DNA of 64,000 bases, taken from positions 14,757-78,756 of the forward strand of contig CAJKUC010000011.1 in assembly GCA_905203015.1 (NCBI GenBank), given 5' to 3'. Position numbers and translations under genes: made by a program. The notes under the pieces are model-generated. The model was not told the origin of the DNA, did not search any database, and saw nothing but the letters and a program-made list of their open reading frames with translations. This document shows positions 6,744-15,429 of the stretch, in pieces; the stretch's first letter is position 1; every line of letters begins with the position of its first letter. The DNA comes from an uncultured Christensenella sp. (GTDB lineage Bacteria > Bacillota > Clostridia > Christensenellales > Borkfalkiaceae).

Positions 6744-8615
6744 TTACATGGTTTCTTTTTTGCCCGTGAAAGCGATTGCGGAAGCGATTACGAGAGTCGC
6801 AAGCATGCTGCCGCCGACCGCCGATTTACAGCCTCCTTTTTTCGTTTCCCGCGTTGTATAATCCACGCGGAACGCGCGCGTATAAGTCACCTTTTCCACT
6901 TCTTCGTACGCGGCGATGATTTCGGCGTGCTCCCCGAATTTTCTGATCGCGAAAATCGTGCCTTCCTGTTCTTCCGTTTCGCCGTTGTACGCCGTGGAAA
7001 CGATCGTGATTTTTTCGCCCGTTTTAAGGCTTGCTTCTTCCGCCTTCTGCCCCGCCTTACCTTCGATTTTGCATACGGAATTTCCGTAAGAATCCGCTAC
7101 GTTGTTCGTAAGGGCGAATTCTCCGTTCGCCGAAAGGGAAATGCAATCCTGAGCCGATCCGATCGTCCAGCAGAAACTCATATAGCCTCTGTCTTTCAAA
7201 GTGCTTTCAAAATAGACGAAATCGTTCAGGTTGCCCTGTGTGATATCCGCTACGGCGTTAAAGGAATTGTATAAAGCACTGTCCGTTTCAAAATTTTTCT
7301 GCGCAAAGCCCGCAAGCGACGCGATCGGCACTTCCGGAATAACGCTGTGCATCTGCGCGAGAACGGAAGAATTGAAAGAAATCACGGTGATCTGATCCCA
7401 GAAATCGTATTTTTCTATCAGGGTGCGCAGTTCCGTTATCAGCGCGGGCGCGGCGCTCTTTATTTCAAATACGAAAACGACGTCTTTTCCTTTGAATTCT
7501 TTGAAAAAGTTTTCCGCCGTGGGAATTTCGCACGGATCGGTTTTATAGCCGTTCATCGTTTTGCACACTTTATAACGCCTGATTTCTTCGAGCGTCATAT
7601 TCGATATTTCGTGCTCTCCCGTTTCGTAATCCGTGGTGCGCGCGATGCTCGAATCGTGCATGATCACGATTTTGTTGTCTTTGGAAAGTTGCGCGTCGAT
7701 TTCAAGGTGCGTGGCGCCGCTTGCTACCGCGGCATTGCACCCCTCGATTGTATTTTCCGCTTTTGTGATCGGCAAGCCGCGATGCGCTATATTCAGCGAA
7801 TACCGGGCAACGGAAGGCTGAACGTATTTCGATCCCGTGTTCAGGCTTCCGCCTTTATACGAAGCGTAGGCTTTGAATATTTCGGAACAGTCGTTTTTGA
7901 TCAGTCCGTACGTGCCCGAAGATACGGCGTTTTTCACGTCGAACGAATCGGCGTCGTCCGGAAGTTCCGTCCACACTGTTTTCATTCTGCTCTGAAAATA
8001 AGTCACCGTGGCAAGATCGCTTTGTTCTTCGGAAAGAATAATCGTACTCGCCATGGCGGCGGTGGAAGTTTTGATGATTTCCGTTTTATCCGTAAGCGAT
8101 TTTTTCGTGCAATCGTAGATGCCGCGTATGGAAGGAAGCGCGTTGCGAACGTACGAGAGAACGGAATCGTCGGCGGAAAGAACGGTAAGATCTGCGATTT
8201 TATTGCTTTCGTATGCCGAAACGAAGGCTTCCGCCGCGCTCTGCGTTTTGATTTCCGCAATCGGAATCGCGGCAAGATAAATCTGCGAAAATACGTCGTC
8301 GAACGAGCCGATCACCCCTCCGTCGGCAGAGAGTACGTTCATATCCTCGTTTAACGTCATGATAACGCTCGCGGGTCGTTCGTCGGTGGAAAGATCGATT
8401 TCGTTCAGTGCGTCTTCGTCTTTCAGGCGAAGAATCACGGAAGGCGCTCCGTAGAGTTTGCAGCGCTCGTCGGGTTCCGTTTTAACGAACGAAGAATATT
8501 CCGCCGCGGAAGCCGTAAAAGAAGACGCGGAAGGCGCCGTAAACGGTAAATTCGCGCCGATACACGCCGTGCCGAGCACGGCGGAAAGGATGAAACAATG
8601 CAGACTTTTTTTCAT
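6744..8615 (-). CDS. Secreted glycerophosphodiester phosphodiesterase with C-terminal anchor
   Basis: 623 aa. N-terminal signal peptide (MKKSLHCFILSAVLGTACIG), an unrecognised domain to about residue 270, then a GDPD domain: NIAHRG (278-280), ENT (287-289), HLEIDAQ, MHDSSIARTTD, VFEIKS and FCWTIG, all catalytic landmarks of glycerophosphodiesterases, which release glycerol-3-phosphate from lipid head groups or teichoic acids. After about 70 residues the protein ends in KKGGCKSAV, a hydrophobic helix (about 600-617) and GKKE. The same layout ends the LamG protein at 17,221-19,992. Last gene of the glycan operon, 53 bases after the GH43 gene. Family confident; anchor function inferred. Confidence 0.88.
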   Translation of the reverse strand: MKKSLHCFILSAVLGTACIGANLPFTAPSASSFTASAAEYSSFVKTEPDERCKLYGAPSVILRLKDEDALNEIDLSTDERPASVIMTLNEDMNVLSADGGVIGSFDDVFSQIYLAAIPIAEIKTQSAAEAFVSAYESNKIADLTVLSADDSVLSYVRNALPSIRGIYDCTKKSLTDKTEIIKTSTAAMASTIILSEEQSDLATVTYFQSRMKTVWTELPDDADSFDVKNAVSSGTYGLIKNDCSEIFKAYASYKGGSLNTGSKYVQPSVARYSLNIAHRGLPITKAENTIEGCNAAVASGATHLEIDAQLSKDNKIVIMHDSSIARTTDYETGEHEISNMTLEEIRRYKVCKTMNGYKTDPCEIPTAENFFKEFKGKDVVFVFEIKSAAPALITELRTLIEKYDFWDQITVISFNSSVLAQMHSVIPEVPIASLAGFAQKNFETDSALYNSFNAVADITQGNLNDFVYFESTLKDRGYMSFCWTIGSAQDCISLSANGEFALTNNVADSYGNSVCKIEGKAGQKAEEASLKTGEKITIVSTAYNGETEEQEGTIFAIRKFGEHAEIIAAYEEVEKVTYTRAFRVDYTTRETKKGGCKSAVGGSMLATLVIASAIAFTGKKETM

Positions 8616-8667
8616 TTTTTCCCTTCTTTTATTTTTGTATTCAAATCTTTTAAGTTGCGCCCAAAAA

Positions 8668-9504
8668 TCATTCGTCCAAGATTTTCATTCTTTCCATCGG
8701 CGCGAAATTCGGCTGATGTAAAACGAGGTGCGGTTTTCCTTGCAGATCGGTGAAGCGCATGCAGTGCCCGCCGTCTTTTTCAAAAATCTTTTTTTCTATC
8801 GTATAATCGCCGTAAACGCCGTTTCCGCTTACGCTTCTGAATACGGAATAACCCGTTTTCGTATAGGTGGACCAGAGCAGAACGATTTTTCCGTTTTCTT
8901 CGTACAGATAAGGCCCTTCCGCCACGTATCCGAATGTGTTTTTTCCGTCGTCGATCTGTATCGCCGCGCCGCTGTATTTGCCGCTGACGATTTTTTTCGG
9001 TTTATCTTCGATCCGTTTCAGATCGTCGGAAAGCCGCGCGATAAATAAACTGCCGTCTCCGTCGCCCGTGATCGGGGTGGTCCATTCGTTTGAAAAACAT
9101 AAATAAGGAGCGCCGCCGAAGATAAACAGCGTGGCGTCGAGGCACCCCCAGTTTTGAGGAGTGACGTATTCGCCCGTAAGAGGTTTGAAATTTCCGTTCA
9201 AATCGTCGGAAACGAAAATAATGCTGCCCCTGCCCTTTTCTTCTTTGAATACGGAAAAAATCAGATAGTATTTTCCTTTGTATTCATGCAGTTCGGGCGC
9301 CCAGATATTCGTATATCCTTCGAGGTATTCTTTTTTCACCATCGCGCATTTTTCGCGGAAATTTTCAAGATCTTCCGATTCGTATAAAATAAGGTCGCTG
9401 CCCTTGATCCAGGGATCCGTTCCCGTAGTGCCCAAAAGATAATATTTGTTGTCGCGTACAAATATGAACGGATCGCGGATACGGAGATTTTCTCTTTTCG
9501 TCAT
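8668..9504 (-). CDS. Glycoside hydrolase family 43-like enzyme
   Basis: 278-aa five-bladed propeller type sequence without signal peptide, so cytoplasmic. IRDPFIFVRDNKYYLLGTT opens blade one and supplies the general-base Asp; CLDATLFIFGGAPYLCFS holds the second conserved Asp region; VAEGPYLYEENGKIVLLWST supplies the catalytic Glu. The family cleaves terminal arabinose or xylose, and some members cleave galactose. Start has AAGAGGAAA. Lies between the GH36 and GDPD genes in the glycan operon, so it probably trims oligosaccharides imported by the LplBC permeases. Exact substrate unknown. Confidence 0.86.
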   Translation of the reverse strand: MTKRENLRIRDPFIFVRDNKYYLLGTTGTDPWIKGSDLILYESEDLENFREKCAMVKKEYLEGYTNIWAPELHEYKGKYYLIFSVFKEEKGRGSIIFVSDDLNGNFKPLTGEYVTPQNWGCLDATLFIFGGAPYLCFSNEWTTPITGDGDGSLFIARLSDDLKRIEDKPKKIVSGKYSGAAIQIDDGKNTFGYVAEGPYLYEENGKIVLLWSTYTKTGYSVFRSVSGNGVYGDYTIEKKIFEKDGGHCMRFTDLQGKPHLVLHQPNFAPMERMKILDE

Positions 9505-9520
9505 GATATATTTCCTCTTT

Positions 9521-11635
9521 TCAGTTGTTTTTTTGCAACAGAATCACGCAGCCGAAATTTTTCTCTTTTCCGCTTGTGAAAAGAAGTTTTCCGTCTGCAA
9601 TATGCGTGTTTTCGGGCGCGTTGAACGTATCGAGCACGGAATAATCGCCGCAATCGATCGAAAAATCGTGATTTTCGGAATCGATCGCAAAAGCATATAC
9701 GATTTTTTTCTTTCCGTCTGCCGATCTGCGTACAAGATACGGCGAGCCTTTCGTAAACAGATAGGTGGAAATGCCGCCGTTTTCGATTGTTATCGTGTCT
9801 CCGTTTGCGATCGTCGGCTTTAATTTTTCGTAGAAAGAAACGGATTCTTTCAATATATCTATGATTTTCTGCGGCTTATTGCCGAGATTTCCCGAAAAAC
9901 AAATTCTGCCGAGCATGGCTTTTGCCACGGTAAATTTTACGTCGTCGGCGTTGTAGTCGTCGCGGATCGTCGCCCAGATCTGCAATTTTCTCGGCGGAAT
10001 AAAGCGGTGAAGATTCATGGCTACGGGTACGCCGCCCGCGTTTTCATGGGCGTCGGAAAACGAACACATATCGCCCAAGGATAAAAAGCGCGGTTCGTGC
10101 CGCATGCCGCCCGAAGAGCAGATTTCAAGGACGAGAGAAGGAACGCTTCGTTTGATTTCTTCAAAGAAAGCGAGCACGGCGTCGATATGCTGCCGTATCG
10201 CCTCGCCGTACGATTCCGCGCCGTCCGCGCCGAATCCCGCGTTGCTGTTGTAATCCACCTTCATATAGCCGATACCGCAATTTACGAGGTTTTTGATTAC
10301 TTTTTCGCGCAGGTAGTTCAGTACTTCTTCTTTTCTGAAATCGAGGAACGCTCTGCCGCCGTTATTGATGATTTTTCCGTCGCGCGTCAGCAACCAGTCG
10401 GGATGATCGCGGTATACGTCGCTGTGTTCGCTTACGCCCTCGAATTCGTACCATACGCCGGGAATCATGCCGTAGGAACGTACTTTGTCCGCAAACGCTT
10501 TCAATCCTTCCGGATAATATTCTTTGTTTACGTTCCAGTCGCCGATCACGTAGCGCTTGTCGTTGTATACGTTGTAAAACCAGCCGTCGTCGATCACGAA
10601 ATATTTACAGCCGATCGCGGCGATTTCGGGAAGCATTTTTTCAAGAGTTTTCGCTTCCGGTTTACCCCAGGTGTAACAGTATTCGTTGTATAAGACGGGA
10701 AGATCGCGTTCGACGTCCTTGATTTCGTCGGTATCGTCGAAATGGCGCGCGAGCCTCGCCGCCGCATTTTCGAGAGAGCCTTTTGTTACGGTGAGGTAGG
10801 CTTTGTTCGTTTTTTCCGTTTCACCCGTTTTCAGAGTTTTTCTCCAGTGCGCGGAAAGAAAGTCTCCTCTGCCTCCGCCTACGGAAATCGCGTTGTTTCT
10901 GAAAACCGCTTCGATCGTCCAGGAAGCGGGCGCTTCCGTTTCCGCTGCCCAGCATACGCCGTTCTTTTTATCTTCCACGGAAATAAACGGCAGATAGCCG
11001 CGGGCGGGCATCGTTCCCGTCTGAGATATACGCATCGTTCGTACGCCCAGGCTGGACCACGAGGCTTCAAAAGCAATATCCGCCGCCGAAACGGAATATA
11101 ATTTCCCTTCGCCGCTCCAATTGCTGAGCAATCTGTGAATAACGATGTCGTTCGGATCGTCGAATCGCTCAAAGGGGGAAATCCGCGCCATGTTAAAACT
11201 CGGCAACGCTTCCACGATTACGTTGTCGCCGCGATTTTCCAGTTCCGTGTACGTTTCAAGATAGCCCGCTCCCGTGCAGGAATACACCTGCCGCGCAACG
11301 AGCCCCTTATCATTTTCAAAGGCGGCGATAAGAATCTGCTTTCCGCTTTGTTCTTCGTATTTCGCGCCTTTGAATTTCAGAGAAAATGCCGTGTCGCTGT
11401 TCCGCAGCGTGTTGCCGGGCGAAAAATCGTTGGAAATTCCGTCGCCCGAAAGCGCGATATGCACCTGCGTTTCGGGAGAAATCATCCAGCCGAGCGGAGA
11501 AATTCCCGCAAGTTTTTCGTCGTTTAATCTATCCGTCATATCAGCGGGAACGAATACCGTTTCCGTTACGCCGTCCACGGTGATAAAACACACCGCAATG
11601 TCGCCGAGGTTATAAAATTTCTTATCGATAGTCAT
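9521..11635 (-). CDS. Alpha-galactosidase, glycoside hydrolase family 36
   Basis: 704-aa intracellular enzyme that would release alpha-linked galactose from imported oligosaccharides. An N-terminal beta-sandwich is followed by a (beta/alpha)8 barrel: FVIDDGWFY, NKEYYPEGLKAFADKVRSYG, GVWYEFE, then the nucleophile motif GYMKVDYN and the acid/base region LEICSSGGMRHEPRF...CSFSDAHEN. These are the clan GH-D signatures. Slightly shorter and more divergent than classic Aga (about 730 aa), so a related substrate such as galactosyl or N-acetylgalactosaminyl linkages is possible. No clear ribosome site at the chosen ATG. Follows the permease gene in the same operon. Confidence 0.88.
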   Translation of the reverse strand: MTIDKKFYNLGDIAVCFITVDGVTETVFVPADMTDRLNDEKLAGISPLGWMISPETQVHIALSGDGISNDFSPGNTLRNSDTAFSLKFKGAKYEEQSGKQILIAAFENDKGLVARQVYSCTGAGYLETYTELENRGDNVIVEALPSFNMARISPFERFDDPNDIVIHRLLSNWSGEGKLYSVSAADIAFEASWSSLGVRTMRISQTGTMPARGYLPFISVEDKKNGVCWAAETEAPASWTIEAVFRNNAISVGGGRGDFLSAHWRKTLKTGETEKTNKAYLTVTKGSLENAAARLARHFDDTDEIKDVERDLPVLYNEYCYTWGKPEAKTLEKMLPEIAAIGCKYFVIDDGWFYNVYNDKRYVIGDWNVNKEYYPEGLKAFADKVRSYGMIPGVWYEFEGVSEHSDVYRDHPDWLLTRDGKIINNGGRAFLDFRKEEVLNYLREKVIKNLVNCGIGYMKVDYNSNAGFGADGAESYGEAIRQHIDAVLAFFEEIKRSVPSLVLEICSSGGMRHEPRFLSLGDMCSFSDAHENAGGVPVAMNLHRFIPPRKLQIWATIRDDYNADDVKFTVAKAMLGRICFSGNLGNKPQKIIDILKESVSFYEKLKPTIANGDTITIENGGISTYLFTKGSPYLVRRSADGKKKIVYAFAIDSENHDFSIDCGDYSVLDTFNAPENTHIADGKLLFTSGKEKNFGCVILLQKNN

Positions 11636-11695
11636 AGTATTTTTTTAAGTCTGATCCGATTTTTGCGGATCGTTTGCGCGTTCTTTCGTAAAGCC

Positions 11696-12622
11696 TCAGC
11701 CTTTCACCGCGCCGATCATAACGCCTTTCGTGAAATATTTCTGCAACAGCGGGTAGATCACCAGGATCGGGATTAAGCCGATGACGATCATCGCCGCGTT
11801 CGAGCCCTGCTCGAATACTTTGGAAGGATCCCAGCCGCCTCCCTGACCTTCTCCGCGTTCGTTGTTCAGCCCCTGCCGGATTTTCAGCGCGAGCGGCGCA
11901 AGATCGCTTCTTTCCTGCAAGAAGATTGCGGGCCAGTACCAGTCGTCCCACTTTGCCACGAGATAGTACATCATAATCGTGGCTACGCCCGCTTTGGAAA
12001 GCGGAATCACGAACGAGAACAGAATTCTGAATTCGCTTGCGCCGTCGAGACGGCAGGAATCGATAATGCTTTCGGGCACCTGATTGAAAAAGTTTCTGAG
12101 CACGATCATATTGAACGTGTTTATGCCGAAAGGAATGATCAGAGACCACAAATTTTCCGTGCCCACCGTGTTGTTTACGGTGAGATAGAAAGGAACGAGC
12201 CCGCCTCCGAAAAACATTGTGCAGATGATGAAAAAGAAAATGATTTTCAGCCCGGGAACGTCTTTTTTCGTGAACGCGTACGCGCCGAGAGAGGTGAGAA
12301 CGAGGCTGTACACCACGCTGCCGATCGTAACGAGGAGAGAAACGCCGAACGCCTGAAAAATTTTGTCCTGATACAACGTTACTTTGTAATTTTCAAGATT
12401 GAAATGTTTCGGAAGAACGAACAGATTCGCGTTCAGATAATCGTTTTTCGAGGAAAAACTTAAAAGCAGTTCGTATACGCAGGGAAGAATACAGATCAGA
12501 GCGAAAAGCCCGAGAATCGTGTAATTGATCCAGTCGAACGCCTTCATCTGATTTTTTCTTACGTATTGCGCTTTGCCGTCTATGATTTTAATCGTATAAT
12601 TTGGGTTATCCGCTTTATTCAT
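11696..12622 (-). CDS. Carbohydrate ABC transporter permease, LplC type
   Basis: 308-aa MalG-family (CUT1) inner-membrane subunit with about six TM helices. The EAA-loop region reads IDSCRLDGASEFRILFSFVIPLSKAG, contacting the ATPase, and the family's C-terminal YPLLQKYFTKGVMIGAVKG is present. GAGGT precedes ATG. Partner of the LplB-like permease 9 bases upstream and the binding protein at 15,430. No ATPase gene is in the operon; in firmicutes such CUT1 systems use a shared MsmX-like ATPase. Confidence 0.93.
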   Translation of the reverse strand: MNKADNPNYTIKIIDGKAQYVRKNQMKAFDWINYTILGLFALICILPCVYELLLSFSSKNDYLNANLFVLPKHFNLENYKVTLYQDKIFQAFGVSLLVTIGSVVYSLVLTSLGAYAFTKKDVPGLKIIFFFIICTMFFGGGLVPFYLTVNNTVGTENLWSLIIPFGINTFNMIVLRNFFNQVPESIIDSCRLDGASEFRILFSFVIPLSKAGVATIMMYYLVAKWDDWYWPAIFLQERSDLAPLALKIRQGLNNERGEGQGGGWDPSKVFEQGSNAAMIVIGLIPILVIYPLLQKYFTKGVMIGAVKG

Positions 12623-12631
12623 ATCTGTACC

Positions 12632-13636
12632 TCAATCGATGGAAAACATGCTGTATCCGTTAATTTTCTTCGTGATGAAGTTTCCCGCGATCAGCAGAAT
12701 GAAATTAACCGACGTTTTGAAAATACCCACGGCAGACGATAAAGGATAATCGTGTTCGTCCATAAACAGGCGGTACGCGTACGTATCGATAATATCCGCC
12801 GTATCGAAAACGTTGGGGCAATACAGATTGTACACCGAATCGAAACCCGCGTTCATGATATTGGAAAGTTGCATGATGAACATAACGGTGATTACGGGAA
12901 AAATCATCGGCAACGTGATGCGCAAAATGATGGACCCGCGCTTGCAGCCGTCGATTTTCGCCGCTTCGTACAGCGACGCGTCGATTCCGCTGATGGCGGC
13001 GATATAAATAATCGTACCCCAGCCCGTTCCTTTCCAGATTTCCGCGATAATTAAAATTGTGCGGAAAAATTCGGGGCGGATCATAAACGCGATGCGCTCT
13101 CCGCCGAACATCGCGATAAGATTATTGATCGCGCCGTCGTCTTTGGCAAGCAACGTTTTGATAATGCCGCCGAGCACCACCCACGAAATGAAATTCGGCA
13201 GGTAGATCATCGTCTGCACCGCTTTTTTGTACGATTTGTTCAGCACTTCGTTTAAAAGCAGAGCCACGAGAATGGGCAGCGGGAAGCAGATGAAAAGTTT
13301 CAATACCGAGATGATCAGCGTGTTTTTGATCGCGCGCGGAAGATCGGGAAAGGAAAACAGCCTCTCGAAGTTTTCCCAGCCCACCCACGGGCTGCCCTCG
13401 ATACCGTATTTCGGGCGATAATCCTTCCAGGCGAGAGTGATTCCGTACATGGGAATATACGAATACACTATGTAGAACAGCACCACGGGCAGGAGCATCA
13501 GATAAATCTGCTTATTTAATACGATGCGGCTTAAAAGTCGCTTGAATTTTGTTTTTTTTCCGCTTTGCGCGGCTTCTGCCTTTGCGGAAACGCCTTCCGT
13601 TTCCGCGGCAGGTTTGTTTTGAATATCGCTATCCAT
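12632..13636 (-). CDS. Carbohydrate ABC transporter permease, LplB type
   Basis: MalF-family permease: cytosolic N-tail, then TMs beginning QIYLMLLPVVLFYIVYSYIPMYG, and an EAA loop YEAAKIDGCKRGSIILRITLPMI, ending INFILLIAGNFITKKINGYSMFSID as in LplB homologues. I prefer the ATG at 13,636 because GAGGAA stands eight bases before it; an ATG 12 bases further up overlaps the preceding stop (ATGA) and is the alternative. Works with the LplC-type permease and the solute-binding lipoprotein of the same operon to import oligosaccharides. Confidence 0.93.
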   Translation of the reverse strand: MDSDIQNKPAAETEGVSAKAEAAQSGKKTKFKRLLSRIVLNKQIYLMLLPVVLFYIVYSYIPMYGITLAWKDYRPKYGIEGSPWVGWENFERLFSFPDLPRAIKNTLIISVLKLFICFPLPILVALLLNEVLNKSYKKAVQTMIYLPNFISWVVLGGIIKTLLAKDDGAINNLIAMFGGERIAFMIRPEFFRTILIIAEIWKGTGWGTIIYIAAISGIDASLYEAAKIDGCKRGSIILRITLPMIFPVITVMFIMQLSNIMNAGFDSVYNLYCPNVFDTADIIDTYAYRLFMDEHDYPLSSAVGIFKTSVNFILLIAGNFITKKINGYSMFSID

Positions 13637-13644
13637 TATGTTCC

Positions 13645-15321
13645 TCATTTAACGGTAAGTTCGTCGAAATATTTTCCCGCGAGATTCCGGAATAAAGCCG
13701 AATCGGCTTTGTCGGCGGAAGTGAGTTTTTTACCGCAGAAATCGATATTCTGCAAAGTGATGTTTTCGATTACGCCGCCCTGCGCCGAGTAGTTCATCGT
13801 AAACGCGAATACGCCCGTTTCCGTAGAATGTACTTTTATATCTTTGAAGAGAATATTTTTAAGATTGCCGCCTCTGCCACTCACCTGGCAGATCATTACG
13901 TTCGGCGAAATGCAACGATAAATTTCGATGTTCTCGAACGTTACGTTTTCCCACGTTTTCGTCGCGTTCGTACCGAGCCTGCAATCGAGCGCGTTGTTTC
14001 CGCTCGACCAGGTGGGCTGAGCGAAACCGACGTTGTTGTTTCTGAACACCATGTCGGTCATATCGCATTCCGATTCCCACGTGAGGCAATAGCCGGAGCC
14101 TTTGTCCGTCCAGCAGTCGTTGTACTCGAATACGTTGCCGCTGCCCACGCTGCCCTGTGCGCTGCCGCCCTGCCAGCCGGTGCCTTTGTATTCGATCGCG
14201 TCGTCGCCCGTGCGTACGAAATTATATCTGCCGGAAGAATTCGTGCATTCGCTGAACATCAGCCCGTCGGAATACGTTCTGAAAGAAAGCAGCAGATTCG
14301 CGTTGAATTGCACGTTATCGGAATTATAGGCGCACATCGTCCAGGTGTTCGAGTTGATCACCGTAAGCCCCTCGATCAGAACGTTTTTTGCCGAACCTAC
14401 GTTCACTACGTGTTTGTGTTTGCTATCGCCGCCGAGCACTTCTCCGCAGTCTAAAAGTCCGCGCCCGAGCACTTTGACGTTTTCGGTTCGTTCGGTGTGC
14501 AGCGCCGTATTCGAGTTCCAGCCCGTGGAATCGCTGCCGCGGTCGGTCACTTTCAGATATGCGCCGCGTTCGAGATAGACGATGCTGTTGGAGGGAACGT
14601 TGATCGAAGAAATTTCGTGCAGACCTTTTTTGAAATAATATACGGTCTCTTCTTCGGAAAATTCCAGATCGTAATCTTCGTGATAGCCCGCTTCTATATC
14701 TACGCGATTGTAGCCTTCGGGCGTTTTTAAAGGCGTTTCCTGCGTCACCATCAGCGTCATCGGCGCAAAAGTCGGATCTGTGGCTTCCGCGTCTGCGGAT
14801 TCGGCAAACGTAAACGTGTACGAGCCGTATGCCGTGATAAACGCGGAATACGTATTGCCGGATTTTTTCGCTTCCACGTTTTTATTCAGAGGCAGCACAA
14901 CGCATTTCGCCGCGCTTTCCGATAACGTAAGTTCGGTTTCCAGCGCGAAATCCTTCGTATTGTCCAGAAGATCCACCCACGCGTAAGAATGAGAGCCTTT
15001 GCCGCATCTTGCCGTGTATACGGGAACGGTTTTTCCGTTTACTTTCAGCGTATGCCACGGGCTTTTGATCAGCGCGTCCGTCGTGGGCATATCGTTGTTC
15101 CCGCCGTTTTTCGTGAATACCTGCGCCTGCCACGAAGCGATATCGCCCGCCTGCGTATCTTCGATATTTTTCACTTCGGAATTATCGAATACGGTGGCTG
15201 CTATCGTGCCTTTCGCTTTCATACCGTCGTTTCCTTCTTTGTCTGGATCGGACGAGCAACTTCCCGCCGAAAAGACGAAAGCCGCCGCGCAAAGAATAGT
15301 GAGTAGTGTTTTCTTTTTCAT
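13645..15321 (-). CDS. Lipoprotein right-handed beta-helix glycosidase (GH28/GH49-like)
   Basis: 558 aa. Lipoprotein signal with lipobox FSAGSC, a Ser/Asp-rich linker, an N-terminal beta-sandwich (to about 220), then a beta-helix with repeated 'ENV/KNVLIEGLTV/NSNTW' rungs and an acidic cluster FVRTGDDAIEYKG and ESECDMTDMVFRNN. This plan (sandwich plus helix, paired Asp) is that of GH49 dextranase/isopullulanase and, more loosely, GH28 pectinases; which one cannot be decided by eye. Surface-attached, so it may make the first cuts on the polymer. Start at 15,321 has GGAGGAATT; the longer open frame is not used. Same operon as the transporter. Confidence 0.75.
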   Translation of the reverse strand: MKKKTLLTILCAAAFVFSAGSCSSDPDKEGNDGMKAKGTIAATVFDNSEVKNIEDTQAGDIASWQAQVFTKNGGNNDMPTTDALIKSPWHTLKVNGKTVPVYTARCGKGSHSYAWVDLLDNTKDFALETELTLSESAAKCVVLPLNKNVEAKKSGNTYSAFITAYGSYTFTFAESADAEATDPTFAPMTLMVTQETPLKTPEGYNRVDIEAGYHEDYDLEFSEEETVYYFKKGLHEISSINVPSNSIVYLERGAYLKVTDRGSDSTGWNSNTALHTERTENVKVLGRGLLDCGEVLGGDSKHKHVVNVGSAKNVLIEGLTVINSNTWTMCAYNSDNVQFNANLLLSFRTYSDGLMFSECTNSSGRYNFVRTGDDAIEYKGTGWQGGSAQGSVGSGNVFEYNDCWTDKGSGYCLTWESECDMTDMVFRNNNVGFAQPTWSSGNNALDCRLGTNATKTWENVTFENIEIYRCISPNVMICQVSGRGGNLKNILFKDIKVHSTETGVFAFTMNYSAQGGVIENITLQNIDFCGKKLTSADKADSALFRNLAGKYFDELTVK

Positions 15322-15429
15322 AATTCCTCCATAATCATCGCCCGAAAAGCGACAGGCGGAGTCGCAACAAAATCCATCGGGCATATTTTGCCGCAACTCC
15401 GCCGAATACTTTTGTGCTTTTGCAAAAGA

